Below are positions 32,211 to 43,553 of a stretch of DNA of 64,000 bases, piece after piece. The position numbers were made by a program, and so were the translations under genes. Every line of letters begins with the position of its first letter. The stretch's first letter is position 1. The DNA lies in assembly GCF_048544455.1 (NCBI RefSeq), contig NC_133534.1, positions 88,255,637 through 88,319,636 of the forward strand. Reading direction: 5' to 3'. This DNA comes from Silene latifolia. Lineage: Eukaryota > Streptophyta > Magnoliopsida > Caryophyllales > Caryophyllaceae. The notes beneath the pieces are model-generated. The model saw only the letters and a list, made by a program, of their open reading frames with translations, was not told the DNA's origin and did no database searches.

Positions 32211-34348
32211 ATGGGAGCTATGCTCGCACAGACCGTCGGAAAAGAAGAAAGAGCTATCTACTACCTTAGTAAGAAGTTCTTGGAGTATGAGTGTAAGTAT
32301 ACACCTCTTGAAAAGACATGCCTTGCTCTTGTGTGGGCAACAAAGAAGCTACGCCACTACATGCTTAGTTATTCTGTCAAGGTGTACTCTAAAATGGATC
32401 CCGTCAAATACCTCTTCGAGAAACCTGTCCTCAATGGACGTTTGGCAAGATGGACCTTAATGCTCTCAGAATTTGATCTCAAGTACGTACCTTTGAAAGT
32501 CATAAAAGGGCGCGCCGTTGCTGAATTCTTCGCAGATAATCCTATCAACGATACCCAAGAGATAAACACGTGGTCATTTACAGACGAGGACATCTTACAG
32601 ACCAGTATAGACTCTTGGGATCTTTATTTTGATGGGGCATCGAATTTGAGAGGATTCGGGATAGGAGTGTTGCTCATTTCTCCTGAAGGCGAGCATACAC
32701 CACTTTCTGTCAAACCCGACTTTGAGGTGACAAATAATCCAGCAGAGTATGAAGCTTGCCTCATTGGTCTACAAGCAGCAGTGAGTTTATGCATTAAAAA
32801 TCTTCTAGTTCACGGAGACTCGTCCGTGATCATTAGCCAAGTTACAGGATCTTGGAAAATCCGAAGTGAAAGTCTAGCACCCTATCAGGCTAGGATAGAT
32901 CAAGTCGCACAATTCTTCGATCAAGACACTTATCTACACCTACCTCGTGAAGAGAATCAATTTGCAGATGCTCTTGGAAAACTTGGATCTTTGATTAATA
33001 TGCCAAACAATATGGTTAAAATGCCTTTATGCATCGAACGACGGTCAAAACTGGCCTACGTACACCTCCTTACAGATGAAGAAGAAAGCCCAGAGGAACC
33101 TTGGTTCCAAGCCATTCTAAATTTCAAACTTAATGGTACATACCCACCAAATATGGACAAGAGGGGACAACGCGCCATACGTCTACTCGCCTCTCAGTAC
33201 CTCCTTATGCAAGGAGAATTATGCAAAAGAACACCTCTTAGTGTCGTCCTGCATTGCCTTGATCGTTCACAGGCACAAAAAATAATGGAAGAAGTTCACG
33301 ATGGAGAATGCGGTCCTCATATGAGTGGACCCATGATGGCAAAGAAAATCATGAGTCTAGGATATTACTGGACGACAATGGAGTCGGATTGTATTAAATA
33401 CGTCAGACATTGCCACAATTGCCAAATCTTCGGAAATGTGCAACATGTTCCTCCTTCAATGCTTTACACCATGACATCTCCTTGGCCAGTTTCCGCTTGG
33501 GGAATAGACATCATTGGGAAAATCACTCCAGCTGGAACAGGAGGTCACTGCTTCATTTTGGTAGCTATCGACTATTTTACCAAATGGGTCGAAGCAGCGT
33601 CTTACACTAGCCTTACAGCTAAAAATGTGGCAAAGTTCATACAAACCAATATCATCTGTTGATATGGTTGCCCACATGAAATCATCAGTGACAATGGATC
33701 ACATTTTGAGGCCGAGACTGAGCAATTACTAGCTAAATATAAGATCAAGCATCACCATTCCTCGCCATATAGACCCCAAACTAACGGCGCGGTAGAGGCA
33801 GCTAACAAAAATGTCGTCATGATCCTCAAGAAAATGATCGACAATTATCGTGATTGGCCTAGCAAGATACCCTTTGCATTGTGGGGATATCGCACATCAG
33901 TTAGAACGCCCACTGGGCTACTCCTTTCTATTTAACTTACGACATGGAAGCTGTACAGCCAGTGGAGCTAGAGATCCCGTCACTACGCATTCTGTTAGAA
34001 AGTCAAATCCCATAAGTTGAATGGAATAAGGATAGATATGAGGAACTCATCCTCTTGGATGAACAAAGGTTGCGCGCATTACATAATGTGCAGACATATC
34101 AGGCACGTATCAAACGAGCCTTTAATAAACAGGTTAAGCCCAGGAACATCAAAGAAGGAGATTTGGTGCTCAAATCAGTCAGAGCTCTCCTACCTGTCCA
34201 TCCACGAGGAAAGTTTAAACCTAACTTGGCCGGACCATTCTTAGTCAAGTCCATACTCTCAGAGGGTACGGTTAGGATTACAGACCTAGATGGGAATGAA
34301 TTTGCTAACCCAACAAACCTAGACCAACTGAAACGATACTACCCCTAG
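32211..34348 (+). pseudogene. Tat pol remnant: RNase H, second (aRNH-type) RNase H, integrase
   Basis: The frame opens inside RNase H (GAMLAQ, YYLSKKFL, YTPLEKTCLALVWA). Residues about 138-262 form a second RNase H with LYFDGAS, NPAEYEA, HGDSS and ADALG, the extra domain of the Tat lineage. The integrase follows with a zinc finger ending CHNCQ and a GIDIIG...DYFTKW core; after a TGA at 33660-33662 (CGA to TGA in the expected ICRYG context) come SDNGSHF and PQTNGAVEA. A frameshift near 33915 and a TAA near 34014 follow, and the C-terminal domain ends at 34346-34348. No reverse transcriptase is left. Confidence 0.88.
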
Positions 34349-35027
34349 CATAGGACAAAACACGCCTCGTGTAACACTCATGTGTTGCTCTTGCGGCACG
34401 AAATAAAAATGGCCCTTGACCCACAGAAATAAAGCTTATGTCATCTTGCTCTTGCATTTCAACATTTTGTCGTCATCTTCATATCATCAAATAAATTAAA
34501 AGTGCACTTCTTTAGGAGTAAGTGAAGCACATGCTCATCTTTTTTTCTAAAGTTCATTACAAGCTCTTGCTTCGAACAATTATTCTTTTACATTTACTCG
34601 AACTACGCACAGGGTTTGATTTCATTTTTTTAATGAATATGTAGGCAATCCTTCACCGGATACAATCCATTATTTTAAAATGTAAATAGAAGGACATTTG
34701 CATTTGCACTTGAAATTCGACAAGAATAATAAAGAAAAATTATAACAGTTTCTTAACTAATAAATCTTTTATTCATTATTCCATAAATAGTAATAATATG
34801 CCAAATACATATAAAATAACAATGCTGAAAATAAGAAAATAAATGCTAGGCTAGGTTCTAAAAATCCGCCATTTATTACAACCCAAATAATAATAAATAA
34901 TACTATAATAAATGACTAAGGCTATTCTTCCATTTTCCCTTTGCCTTTGTCACCCTTATCATACTTCTTGTCTCGACCACGAGCTGGACGCTTACATTAT
35001 CTCCGAACTAATCACCAATGGTCGTCC
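34349..35027. other. spacer between pol and the first antisense gene
   Basis: AT-rich, with no open frame of note. It may hold the 3' end of the antisense gene's transcript. Confidence 0.5.
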
Positions 35028-36422
35028 TCACGGTCTAGCCTGACCATTTTGATCCATCACCATCTTCTCGGCATAGGCGGTCTTCAGTTTCTTCAAAGGG
35101 CGAACGACTCGGAATCCGGCCTCTTCTTCCTCCTCAGTCAAGTACTTTTGGTTCTCCTTTGCTACTTCGCGGATCTTATAGTCCACGAGCTCGTGCTTCC
35201 TCAACTTCTCACGCTCTTCAAGAGTATCAGCCTTTCTTCATTGCAAATATGAGTCAGATACCCATAAAGAGCCAACGGGAACTGGTATGAACCACATGTT
35301 CCTCTGGGCCCACCGATGTACCCACTCTCGACAAGACTCCGAAGTAAGTGCCAAGGCAGTTTGAGGAACGGTATCTAGCTTCAGAATTTTATGCTTAAGG
35401 CCCACTTGCCTCATCAATCTCTCAGGAACAATGCAAATCATGAACTCCTAGCCAGGGACACGAACTGACCATGTATGATCCAGAGATGAGACTCCAGTAA
35501 CTGAACTGATGTGCCACCATGGCACAATCCATCGGATCAAAGGGCCACCTTCACTCTTCAACTTATTTTCCCAATAGTTGCATACCCGAGTAAAGTTCGC
35601 CATGTATAGCCTAGTTCTCATTACAATTGATCGAGCATGATATCCTTGCACATTAACTGGGGGCTCGATCAGCCGCAGTCGTTCTATCAGCCAAACTTGC
35701 AAAAAGGGGATGGGAATTACTACCCTTATATCGATCGATAAGACAAAAAAAAGACGAAAAAAAACGGTATAATATCAAATAGGATCCTTAGCTGCAGAAT
35801 GACGGGACTTCCTAGATAAGGAAGCTCACGGTTGGCCTTCCTATTATCCAAACCAAGGATGGTCTCCCCTAAGACTAGGCACGCTCGGCTCCTGCGTAGC
35901 TCTATTTGCTCTATTATGCTCAAAAAATGAGGATCACCCCTCATCTCCTTATCAACATGCCCTTGAAGGACATAACAATGAAGTAGACAAAACCCGAAGG
36001 CCCTGCGCCTCGGAGCATAGGAAATGGTAGGGTCCTCCCTATTTATAAATCGATCAACAAGTCAAACATACGGACACCTTTTGAAGTCACAAGACCGTCC
36101 ACCTCAGCCCTGGTCAGTCCAAGCAAATCCCTGAATTTATTTATATAGCTTTGAGAGCTAAGGGTATAGCCGGTACAATTTCTGGATTCCATCCTCCAAT
36201 AGAAGCTATTTCTTCAGCAAAAGGACAAATTTCGCCTCCCGGAAAGGCGAACACGTGAAAATTTGGGTCCTAATACTCAAGACAAGCATCCAAGAAAGGC
36301 TTCACCACTTTCACTAACTTGAGACATATGATCGATCCTAAATTAAAAGTACCCATGTCGTGTTTCTCAACATTTTTAAATTCATTCGTCCATTCCCTCA
36401 GACGGTTTTCAAAGGCATCCAT
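35028..36422 (-). pseudogene. antisense Tat-associated gene A (PMD-like), multiply broken
   Basis: It starts with ATG at 36420-36422 (MDAFENRLREW) and ends at TGA 35028-35030. Pieces in different frames follow each other: to 36270; then FHVFAFPGGEICPFAEEI; then SYAPRRRAFGFCLLHCY and LVLGETILGLDN (about 36030-35800); LGSPVILQL; an Arg/Trp-rich stretch to 35448; PERLMRQVGLKHKIL; and a charged helical tail rich in Lys/Glu (about 35210-35030). PERxMRQxG blocks are typical of the C-terminal part of plant-mobile-domain proteins. At least four frame breaks or stops are present. It is the same family as the split gene at 12399-30488. Function unknown. Confidence 0.65.
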
Positions 36423-36522
36423 ATTTTTTTTTGGGAAATTTTTGAGAGGATATGTGAGCTTTATGTAATAAACGGAAGAAAAGAAGAAGGAATTATGTGA
36501 ATAAAAGCTCAACCGAAGTCTC

Positions 36523-36530
36523 TATTTATA
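36523..36530 (-). promoter_or_regulatory. TATA box of antisense gene A
   Basis: The minus strand reads TATAAATAGAGACTTCGG about 100 bp upstream of the ATG. The Tat LTR at 42090 has TATAAATAGAGACCTCCGG, so the antisense gene's core promoter resembles that of the LTR. A GCAGCA-N3-TGCTGC dyad lies about 50-80 bp further upstream (36581-36607). Confidence 0.65.
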
Positions 36531-37248
36531 CTGTTCGTTGTTTCCTAATTTCTGTCGAGGACTGACAACTCGGGGAAATGACGCAGCATTTGCTGCGCCT
36601 CTTCCCCAGGTCCTCTTTCCGTGTTTTCAGCCACGGATCTTTCCTATTTTGCTTTTGGCTAAATTTCATATTCCTATAGGAACTTAATTTGGTAATTTCA
36701 ACTAAATTACCAAGTTTTATGTTTCCTAATCCTTTTCGGGTTTGCTTTTCGAGGCAAAATCGACATTATCACCAAAACGCGCACACTTAGTCATTTTCAT
36801 TTTTTTTTTTTTTTTGGAGGGAATCATTTCACTTCTCTTTTCAATACATTTCACACTTAGACATTTCTTTTAATTTTCTTTTTTAGGGGGTAGCCCTCCC
36901 TACCGTCCGGTCATTTTTGCTCATTTCTGGGCATTGTTTTTGTAATTTTTGCTCATTTTCGGGCACTTTTTTTACTTTTTTTTCATTTTGCGCCAATTTA
37001 GGCCACCTATATGACTATGTGTTTTACTTGTAATTTCTATGTAAATTTCGGCAGCATGACAGCACAAACCGTCACCTACCAAACCTGTTTTTTTAAACTA
37101 ACCTGCAGGAACAGCAAACACCCAGCAGCAAAGGCACTCAGGCCATTATACACACAACCTAAAGACAAGTATATACATCAAACTGGGGGCTCTCGCCCAA
37201 AACAAAGTCCGAAAAGTCCAAAAATATGCAGATATACAAAAACAACGA
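36531..37248 (-). other. spacer between antisense genes A and B
   Basis: It holds the promoter region of gene A with the dyad GACGCAGCATTTGCTGCGCC at 36582-36601, a T-rich run near 36800-36820, and the likely 3' UTR of gene B. No open frame of interest. Confidence 0.5.
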
Positions 37249-39816
37249 CTAGTCCTGGTGACCCCTCAGCTCAGCTACGGTCGCCTCAAGAGCGGCAATT
37301 TCGGCGTCCCTGACTTCCAACTCTCTCAACAAACGAGCTGTCTCCTCTCGGGACTGCGCCTGCTCGCGCTCTTGGTCACGCTCTCTCTACATAAAAATGG
37401 AGAAATGCCTCATTTCAATAAAATGAAGTAATATTTCGTTGCAACAAAGTTCGAAATGTCAAGAAATAAATAAGAAAGGGGAAGGGAGGTTCATACCCGT
37501 CATCCCGGGCCACCTAAGAGTGCCTCGATGGCCGTAGCTCATAGCCGGTTGGCCATCCTCCAAATCTCTACGTACCTGGACGGTGCCACCTGCATTCAAA
37601 TGCAAAGAAAGTTCAAAAAGAGCAAATGCATTCCTTTGCAATAAAAATAACGGAGACAGTCAAAGCTGGGGGCTTAACCTCCTCACGACGTGCTGCCACT
37701 CCTCGAAGCCAGCGTCTGTCACCTCCTCGCCAAAGTCGCGGATCTCCGAGATTGTCGTCATGCTCGCCGCGTTAGTGTACTCCAGTGTCTTGGGGTAGGC
37801 TGGGGGCTCGATGATCGCCACCTCGATCTCCTACAAAATCAAATGATTTCTTTGTTCGACGATCGTTCGTCATTTATTAAATCAATTCAAAAATGAGTAA
37901 AAAGATAAAGATTCTTACCACGATTGGCCAGTACGCCAACCTCTGACGGACAAACTCGGAGTACTCCTCGCCAGGAAGAAGCAGGGCGTCACTACCCGCG
38001 TCAGCCAAGTCATCCTCTCTCTCAGCCGCACAAGGCTCCCTAAACATCGTCCATGGAGAATCGATGGGGACCGTAAAGGTGTCACGGGAGCACTGTCGAG
38101 TCAAACGCTCACCCAAGTACCACACAGGTCCCATGGACGTCGTTAGCAGCAAACGACTCGAGCTCCTAGGACGAAGGACCTTAGCCACAAAAGCTGGAGC
38201 CTCAAGGTAGCTCTCCCAAGGTCTAGCCACCCACTAAAATAAGAAAACGAGGGGTCATTCCAATGATCGGTTCTAAACGGGGAAGGGGGTCATTCCTATG
38301 ATCACTTCTAAATAAAAGACAAAAAAGGAAAAGTAATTAAATAAGGATCGAAGGCGCTTACGCTGTCCAACGTCACGGCATTCACGCCCCTCCAAAAAAT
38401 GTCGTAAGAAGAGTGCTGGCTCTTCCTACGGTACACCACCAAGTCCCTCACAACAGGGTACGCCATCGGCTTGGGCTCCGTCCTCTTGGGCGCAAAGCTA
38501 GGAAAGTAGGAGTAGACCCACGGCTGCAGACAGAATAATGATTATTTTCTACGAAGACAATAATAGCAATAAAGAAATGAAGAAATAATGATCTTTCATA
38601 ATTCAAAGTGAAGGTTCATACCTCCAATAGGAGCCCAGGACCAACAGCGGTAGGAGAAGTCCCCTTCTCCATCAGCTCCAGACGGACCATGGCCATCATG
38701 TAACGGGTAAGGACCGCAAAGCCAGGCGTAACCCAGTCCCAATGACCCAGGCTACTCAACTTAGTAAGGAAGGGAATAAGCTTCATCGACAACCTCTCCC
38801 CCTTGTCTCTGAGGTAAATCGAAGACAAGAAGCACCACAACCACAGACGAGCCCTCTGCTTAGCAATGCAAGGAGGTGGAGGCATCATCCGCCCATCTAT
38901 CCTCACCCTCACCGGGACCTATCCGCAAAGTAGTCCCTGGCGTAGAAACTCGGTACCAACCCGGGAACGCTGGCAGCACTCGCCAACAGGTTCCAGCCGA
39001 TCAGATTCCTCGCCTCGGTCAAGTCTCCTCTCATGGCCGTCAACGGCCACACCAAGGGCTCCTCTCCACATGGCAGACCCGAGATCATGTCGTAGTCCTC
39101 CAAAGTGACCCCGACCTCTCCAAAAGGCATATGTAAAGTCGAGGTCGTGTCCCAGTACCGATCAAGGAAAGCTCGAATCAGGCTAAGGTTAGCCCGAATC
39201 TTCTTTTCCCTGATAGCCCTCCAAGCTCCTACCAAAGCCCCGAAGGCTCCCAGCTCAATTATGGCCTTCTCCTCCTCCGACAGCCTCTCGAAGGCTTCCA
39301 TCATCGTCGTGTAACCGGAAAATGACCTCAAGTTCCCAGCCTCCTGTATCAATTTAAAGCAAAACTATCTTTAGCATAAGACAAATGAGGAATGAAACGG
39401 CAAGTAAAATAGAAAATGACAAGCTCAAAACTTACCAAACTCCTCGCCGTCCTGTACGACAGGTGGCTCTCTTCCACCCAAATGAGATGTCTGTCATCCC
39501 ATTTCTCGGCCCACTCGGGTGCACCCACAAGCTGACGACCACCTCGCCCCACGTTGGCCCTCTGCGGGACCTCCTCAACCTCCTCCTCCAACTCCTCCTC
39601 CTGTCTCTCTCCCACTACGAGAGTGCGAGAAGGGTTGAAGTCCACATCCATGGGGAAACTCCCCAACGTAGAAGGAACGTCACTTGCAAAGTAAAGACAA
39701 ACGGGGCCATGTCTGGCCATGACAAGCCTCTTTGAGGCCGTTTCAAGCATTTTCGAACATGAAAAGCGGCTTTTCTTGCCATCTTTGGCCATTTCTTTCA
39801 AAACCCGACCACACAT
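37249..39816 (-). pseudogene. antisense gene B: seven-exon plant-mobile-domain protein with coiled-coil tail
   Basis: Exons on minus: 39816-39436, 39343-38622, 38523-38362, 38233-37919, 37830-37687, 37589-37497, 37386-37249. All introns are short (92-128 bp), GT-AG and phase 0. The product would be about 650 residues. Exon 2 carries PMD hallmarks (FLDRYWDTTSTLHMPFGE, VTLEDYDMISGLP), later exons FAPKRTEPKPMAYP and RPWESY, and the last exon a coiled coil (RERDQEREQAQ, LRELEVRDAEIAALE). Breaks: a one-base loss near 38920 within exon 2 and two TGA codons in exon 6, all compatible with recent decay. PMD proteins are known from plant transposons and from host silencing factors; the role here is unknown. 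Confidence 0.75.
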
Positions 39817-41522
39817 GTGGTAGGTTAGGGCAATTCAAGTCTAAGTTCAAGCCTAGTTGCGGGTTTGAGTCGAAATTTCGGCAGCATTTCGCTACAATAG
39901 AATTTATGCCCTAAAAAGTGTCCTGAAAGAGTTGTCACAAATCAAAACTTCGACATGATAGCAAGTTTACCCATTACACTAAGGTTACAAAACACCAAGT
40001 TTCATCAAAAATGGACATTTCTAAGGACATTTTCGAAGCAATTTTCGAAACAATGAGAAACCGTCTCATTTTTTGCCCAAATGCTCAATATTTGACGAAA
40101 ATCCAAAAAGAACACATGGTTATGTTCCTAACATTACCCATTACCCATTTCTAATGTCAATTTTGCAAGACAAATCGATTTGAGGCAAAAGCCCCAAATT
40201 TTTGAAATAAAGGGAAGAAAAACCCTAAATTTTTCGATTAAAATTAAGCAAGAACGCAATTTAAAGCAAGAATAGGATACATACGTCGATTAGTTATGGT
40301 TTATGGCACGAATTGATTAAGTTTTGATGGATTGTTGTTTAAATTTGAGAGAGTTTAAGAAGAAATTGTGTTTTGTGAAAATGAAATCAAACACGGCTTA
40401 ATCGTGTTTTTACCCAGACAGGGACAAACCCAAGAAAAGACGCAGCACTAGCTGCGCCCCTTCCAAACGCCGCAGCTTTTGCTGCGCCTATTCCCCAGCG
40501 AGTCCTCAGCTCAAAATTTGAAAATCTGTTATAAGTTTGTTATTTGTGGGCCCACGTTTTGTGTGCCTCTTCTCCAACATCTTATACCATACACTTAGCT
40601 CTCTTGGGCATTCTTTTCGTCCAAACTCGAGTTTTAACAAACTGCAAAATCGTCACGGTGTTTTATTTCTCAACAAGGACCCTTTGGACGCAGTTCACGG
40701 GCCCATCTTTTATTATCAGGATTTCGCTTGCAATAACCGAGCGGATTTCCAATGGTGCTTAGGACACGCCACTATCAGTCAAGCCTCTTCATTTTCCTCA
40801 ATGGTGCTTAAGACGCACCTTTGTCGATGCATTTATATTCCCCGCGAGAGTTCATTATACCCAGTGTACTTCTCGAGAAGCGGAGTTTGTTTAAGAACAG
40901 AAACAAGCAGATCCCCCAAGAATGATTCAATCCCGACAGAGTCATCCATATATCCTCCAGCAATATTTCGTAGTGTTGCTCATGACGACTAAGATGTTCC
41001 TAGTCGTCAGTATATATTTCTCCAGCGATATTTTGCAGTGTTGGTATTGACAATCAAGACATTATATGTTTCCCCAAGCGAGATTTCGTTGCCATTCACA
41101 GGCCACGAATTTCTCAGAAACAGAGTTCGCTTGAGACCGACGCAAGCAGATTCTCCAGAAGCTTCTTTCAATGTCCTGCTCACCCTCATATACATCTAAT
41201 CCTTCAAATCTTTCAGATAATCCTTATATCTTTCAGACACCAAGTTATCTTCAGACCAGAAGTTTCACCGAAACGCCTTCAGTCCCGTTTCACCTAGGAG
41301 TATCTCAGGTATGGCTTCTTCTTATGGCTAGCAAGCTTCCTTACGTAGTCTAATAGACTTTAAATGACCCTCCCCGATAGTCGACAGACTCTAAAAATTT
41401 CCCGACAACAGGTCCTTGGTTCAGACCCCTTGAGCCGCCTTGCGTCGCCATAGTCGTCAGGTTGTACTCTTCGATTTACCCGATGGCTATACTTTGACTT
41501 TTGCCTTGTCCAAGCCTCAGTT
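39817..41522. other. 3' spacer of Tat element 1
   Basis: The left part is the upstream region of gene B; it holds two dyads 30 bp apart (about 40440-40488, GACGCAGCACTAGCTGCGCC and a similar copy). The right part has diverged tandem repeats (about 40845-41170). No coding region is supported. Confidence 0.5.
40845..41170 (+). repeat. diverged tandem duplications in the Tat 3' spacer
   Basis: A block near 40948-41000 (with CTCCAGCAATATTTCGTAGT) recurs at about 41011-41065 (CTCCAGCGATATTTTGCAGT). A block near 40845-40930 (GCGAGAGTTCATT to AAGCAGAT) recurs diverged near 41076-41170. Such repeats are common in Tat/Ogre 3' regions. Confidence 0.55.
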
Positions 41523-41535
41523 AAAGTGGGGGTTC
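41523..41535 (+). other. polypurine tract of Tat element 1
   Basis: AAAGTGGGGGTTC directly before the LTR start TGTAGATACC at 41536. Confidence 0.8.
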
Positions 41536-42390
41536 TGTAGATACCTCATTTTTACACCTCTCGCAACCCACCCAGTGATGATTGGGGCGCATGTTTGGTA
41601 CGCAGAACGATTATGACAGTTCATAAGTTTATTGTCAGGTGATAGCTCAAACACTCAAGTCTACCCCTTGGTCGTCATCTACGCACCGATACGGTCGTTT
41701 TGACAGTAATTAGAGTTTATTTGGAGTCCGGATCAAAAACCGCTTCATTTTCTAAGAAACCGTTTAAAATGCCGAGTCGGAATGTTCTAGAATATTCTAG
41801 ATATTTATTCCCAATCAAATTTTATATCTTTTGGTAAAATATATTCTGTATATCATATTTTCCGGAATAAGGAAGTATAGATCTTCCGCAATTCCATAAC
41901 AGAAACGCGGAAATCTTTCTTCCGGAGGAGGAAACCTCTGGGGAAATGACGCAGCAGATGCTGCACCTCTGGGGAAATGACGCAGCAGCTGTTGCGCCTC
42001 TTCGCCAGCCCTGATTGGCTGTTTACGGAATATTCCCGTGATTTCTTTCCAAAGTTTGTGTCATTCCAAAACTCTTCCACATTTTTTGGTATAAATAGAG
42101 ACCTCCGGTCTCCATATTTTTCACGCGAGTGTCCGCCCTTCTCTTCTCTCTTTGAATTCTAGACCTTGCTCTAAGCTTTCGAGGCCTACATGCTTGATCA
42201 ATCGACCCCGTAAGTTTAGATCATTCTGAGTACCAGTCACGTTGCATGACCGACCAATTTGACCACTACACATCAATCAATCAATTAATCTAAAATCCTC
42301 TAACGAGGGCACTTTCTACATACATTCGTGTCGAGCAATCACTAACGTTAAATTAGTTAATCTTGTTCCGTCAAATATGTAAGTCTGAGG
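41536..42390 (+). repeat. 3' LTR of Tat element 1, truncated
   Basis: It starts TGTAGATACCTC and is collinear with 42965-43853 to the shared segment TAAGTCTGAGG, where homology stops. It contains two dyads 31 bp apart (41948, 41979) and a TATA box TATAAATA at 42090-42097. It has diverged clearly from the LTR at 42965, so these are different elements rather than an LTR pair. Confidence 0.8.
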
Positions 42391-42964
42391 ATAAGCTCTT
42401 GAATAAACAATTTTGTTCTAGGTGGCAGTTTACTAGGTCTCCCCCAAGATCTATAGGAAGTTCAGGAAAATTTTCTTTTATTTGTTCTGGAGAAAATTTG
42501 ACAATATGTTGGCTGCTGGCATTTGTTCTAGGACTCTTCCTTACAGCTGTGATTTGGTCTCGATTTATTGTAATTCCACCGCCTTGCTGTCTAGGTGGAA
42601 TAAAGGCACGAGTAGTGGGTTATAAAGTGGTCCCACAATTTGTCCCAATATCAAGCTATGATTTTCGGTTGGCTAAAGAGTTGGGCTATGAATTATGTTG
42701 GGCTAAAGAGATGGGATGTATATTTGATGGGCCAATCATAGATAGACGTTCAATTAAAATTTCAGAAGTTTGAGTAGCTATTGGAGGGTTTGATTTCTTG
42801 GTAATATAGATGTTAACAAAATTACTTTTAGCCTTTGTGTTCAACCAAACTCTTATATCCTCATGGCTTGTAAGCAATTGTCTAAATTCTGGTAAATGCC
42901 TAGAATTACTAAAATAGGACATGTCTAAAGCATTGTTATCTTCATCATAAAAATTGTCACAAAT
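42391..42964 (-). other. unidentified coding-like fragment between two Tat LTRs
   Basis: 574 bp with no homology to the LTR on either side. The minus strand has an open stretch of about 90 residues (from 42953 down to 42686) with HEDIRVWLNTKAKSNFVNIY and ILIERLSMIGPSNIHP, followed by pieces such as FSPEQIKENFPELP in broken frames. It looks like a decayed protein-coding insert. I do not recognise the family; a fragment of a retroelement polyprotein or of an endogenous pararetrovirus are both possible. Confidence 0.4.
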
Positions 42965-43390
42965 TGTAGATACCTCATTTCTGCACCTCTCGCAAACCAC
43001 CCGGTGATGATTGGGCCGCATGTTTGCTACGTGGAACGATTTGTGACAGTTCGTAAGTTTATCGTCAAGTTATTGCTCAAACACTAATGTCGACCTCTTA
43101 ATTGTCATCTACGTGCCGATACGGTCGTTTTGGCAGTAATTAGAGTACATTTGGAGTCAGGGCCTAAAACCGTCTCCATTTTCTGATAACCGTAAAATCC
43201 CGAGTCAGAATGTTCTGGAATGTTCCGGATATTTCTATTCCATATTTTATAATTATTTCACAATCTTTATTCTTTGGTAAACAATTTCCCGTGATATTCA
43301 TACATAATATTAAGGAAAACCAAATTATTCCGTCCTTCCATAACTTAAACACGGAAATCTTTCTTCCGCAGGAGGAAACCACTTGGGAAC

Positions 43391-43447
43391 AGACGCAGCA
43401 GGTGCTGCGCCTCTTCCAAAAGACGCAGTGACTGCTGCGCCTCTTCC
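43391..43447. repeat. GCAGCA-N3-TGCTGC dyad pair, 30-bp spacing
   Basis: GACGCAGCAGGTGCTGCGCC then GACGCAGTGACTGCTGCGCC, starting at 43392 and 43422, each followed by CTCTTCC. A TATA box lies about 100 bp downstream. The same pair occurs at 41948/41979 in the other Tat LTR. Confidence 0.85.
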
Positions 43448-43544
43448 CAGGTCCTTTTCTGCGTATTTTTTCGTATCTTTTTCATATCTTTCTGAGATTC
43501 ACTTCCAAAGTCTCTCCGAAACCCTAATTCCTTCACGTGATTAG

Positions 43545-43553
43545 TATAAATAG
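43545..43553 (+). promoter_or_regulatory. LTR TATA box of Tat element 2
   Basis: TATAAATAG about 110 bp downstream of the dyad pair, in the place where the truncated LTR of Tat element 1 has the same box (42090). Confidence 0.65.

Larger units (their letters stand above)
32211..42390 (+). mobile_element. Tat/Ogre-type Ty3/gypsy element 1, 5' truncated, with antisense genes
   Basis: Order: RNase H, second RNase H and integrase on plus (32211-34348), then a long 3' spacer with two minus-strand genes (35028-36422 and 37249-39816), then a polypurine tract and an LTR starting TGTAGATACC. LTR, gag, protease and reverse transcriptase at the 5' side are missing at the junction at 32211. A second RNase H and a long 3' spacer with extra ORFs are known features of the Tat lineage. 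The LTR is cut at about 42390, where an unrelated fragment follows. Confidence 0.85.

Noticed and set aside
37011-37313. 100-codon plus-strand frame
   Set aside because: It overlaps the last exon and 3' UTR of the minus-strand PMD gene, whose exon phases are all consistent.
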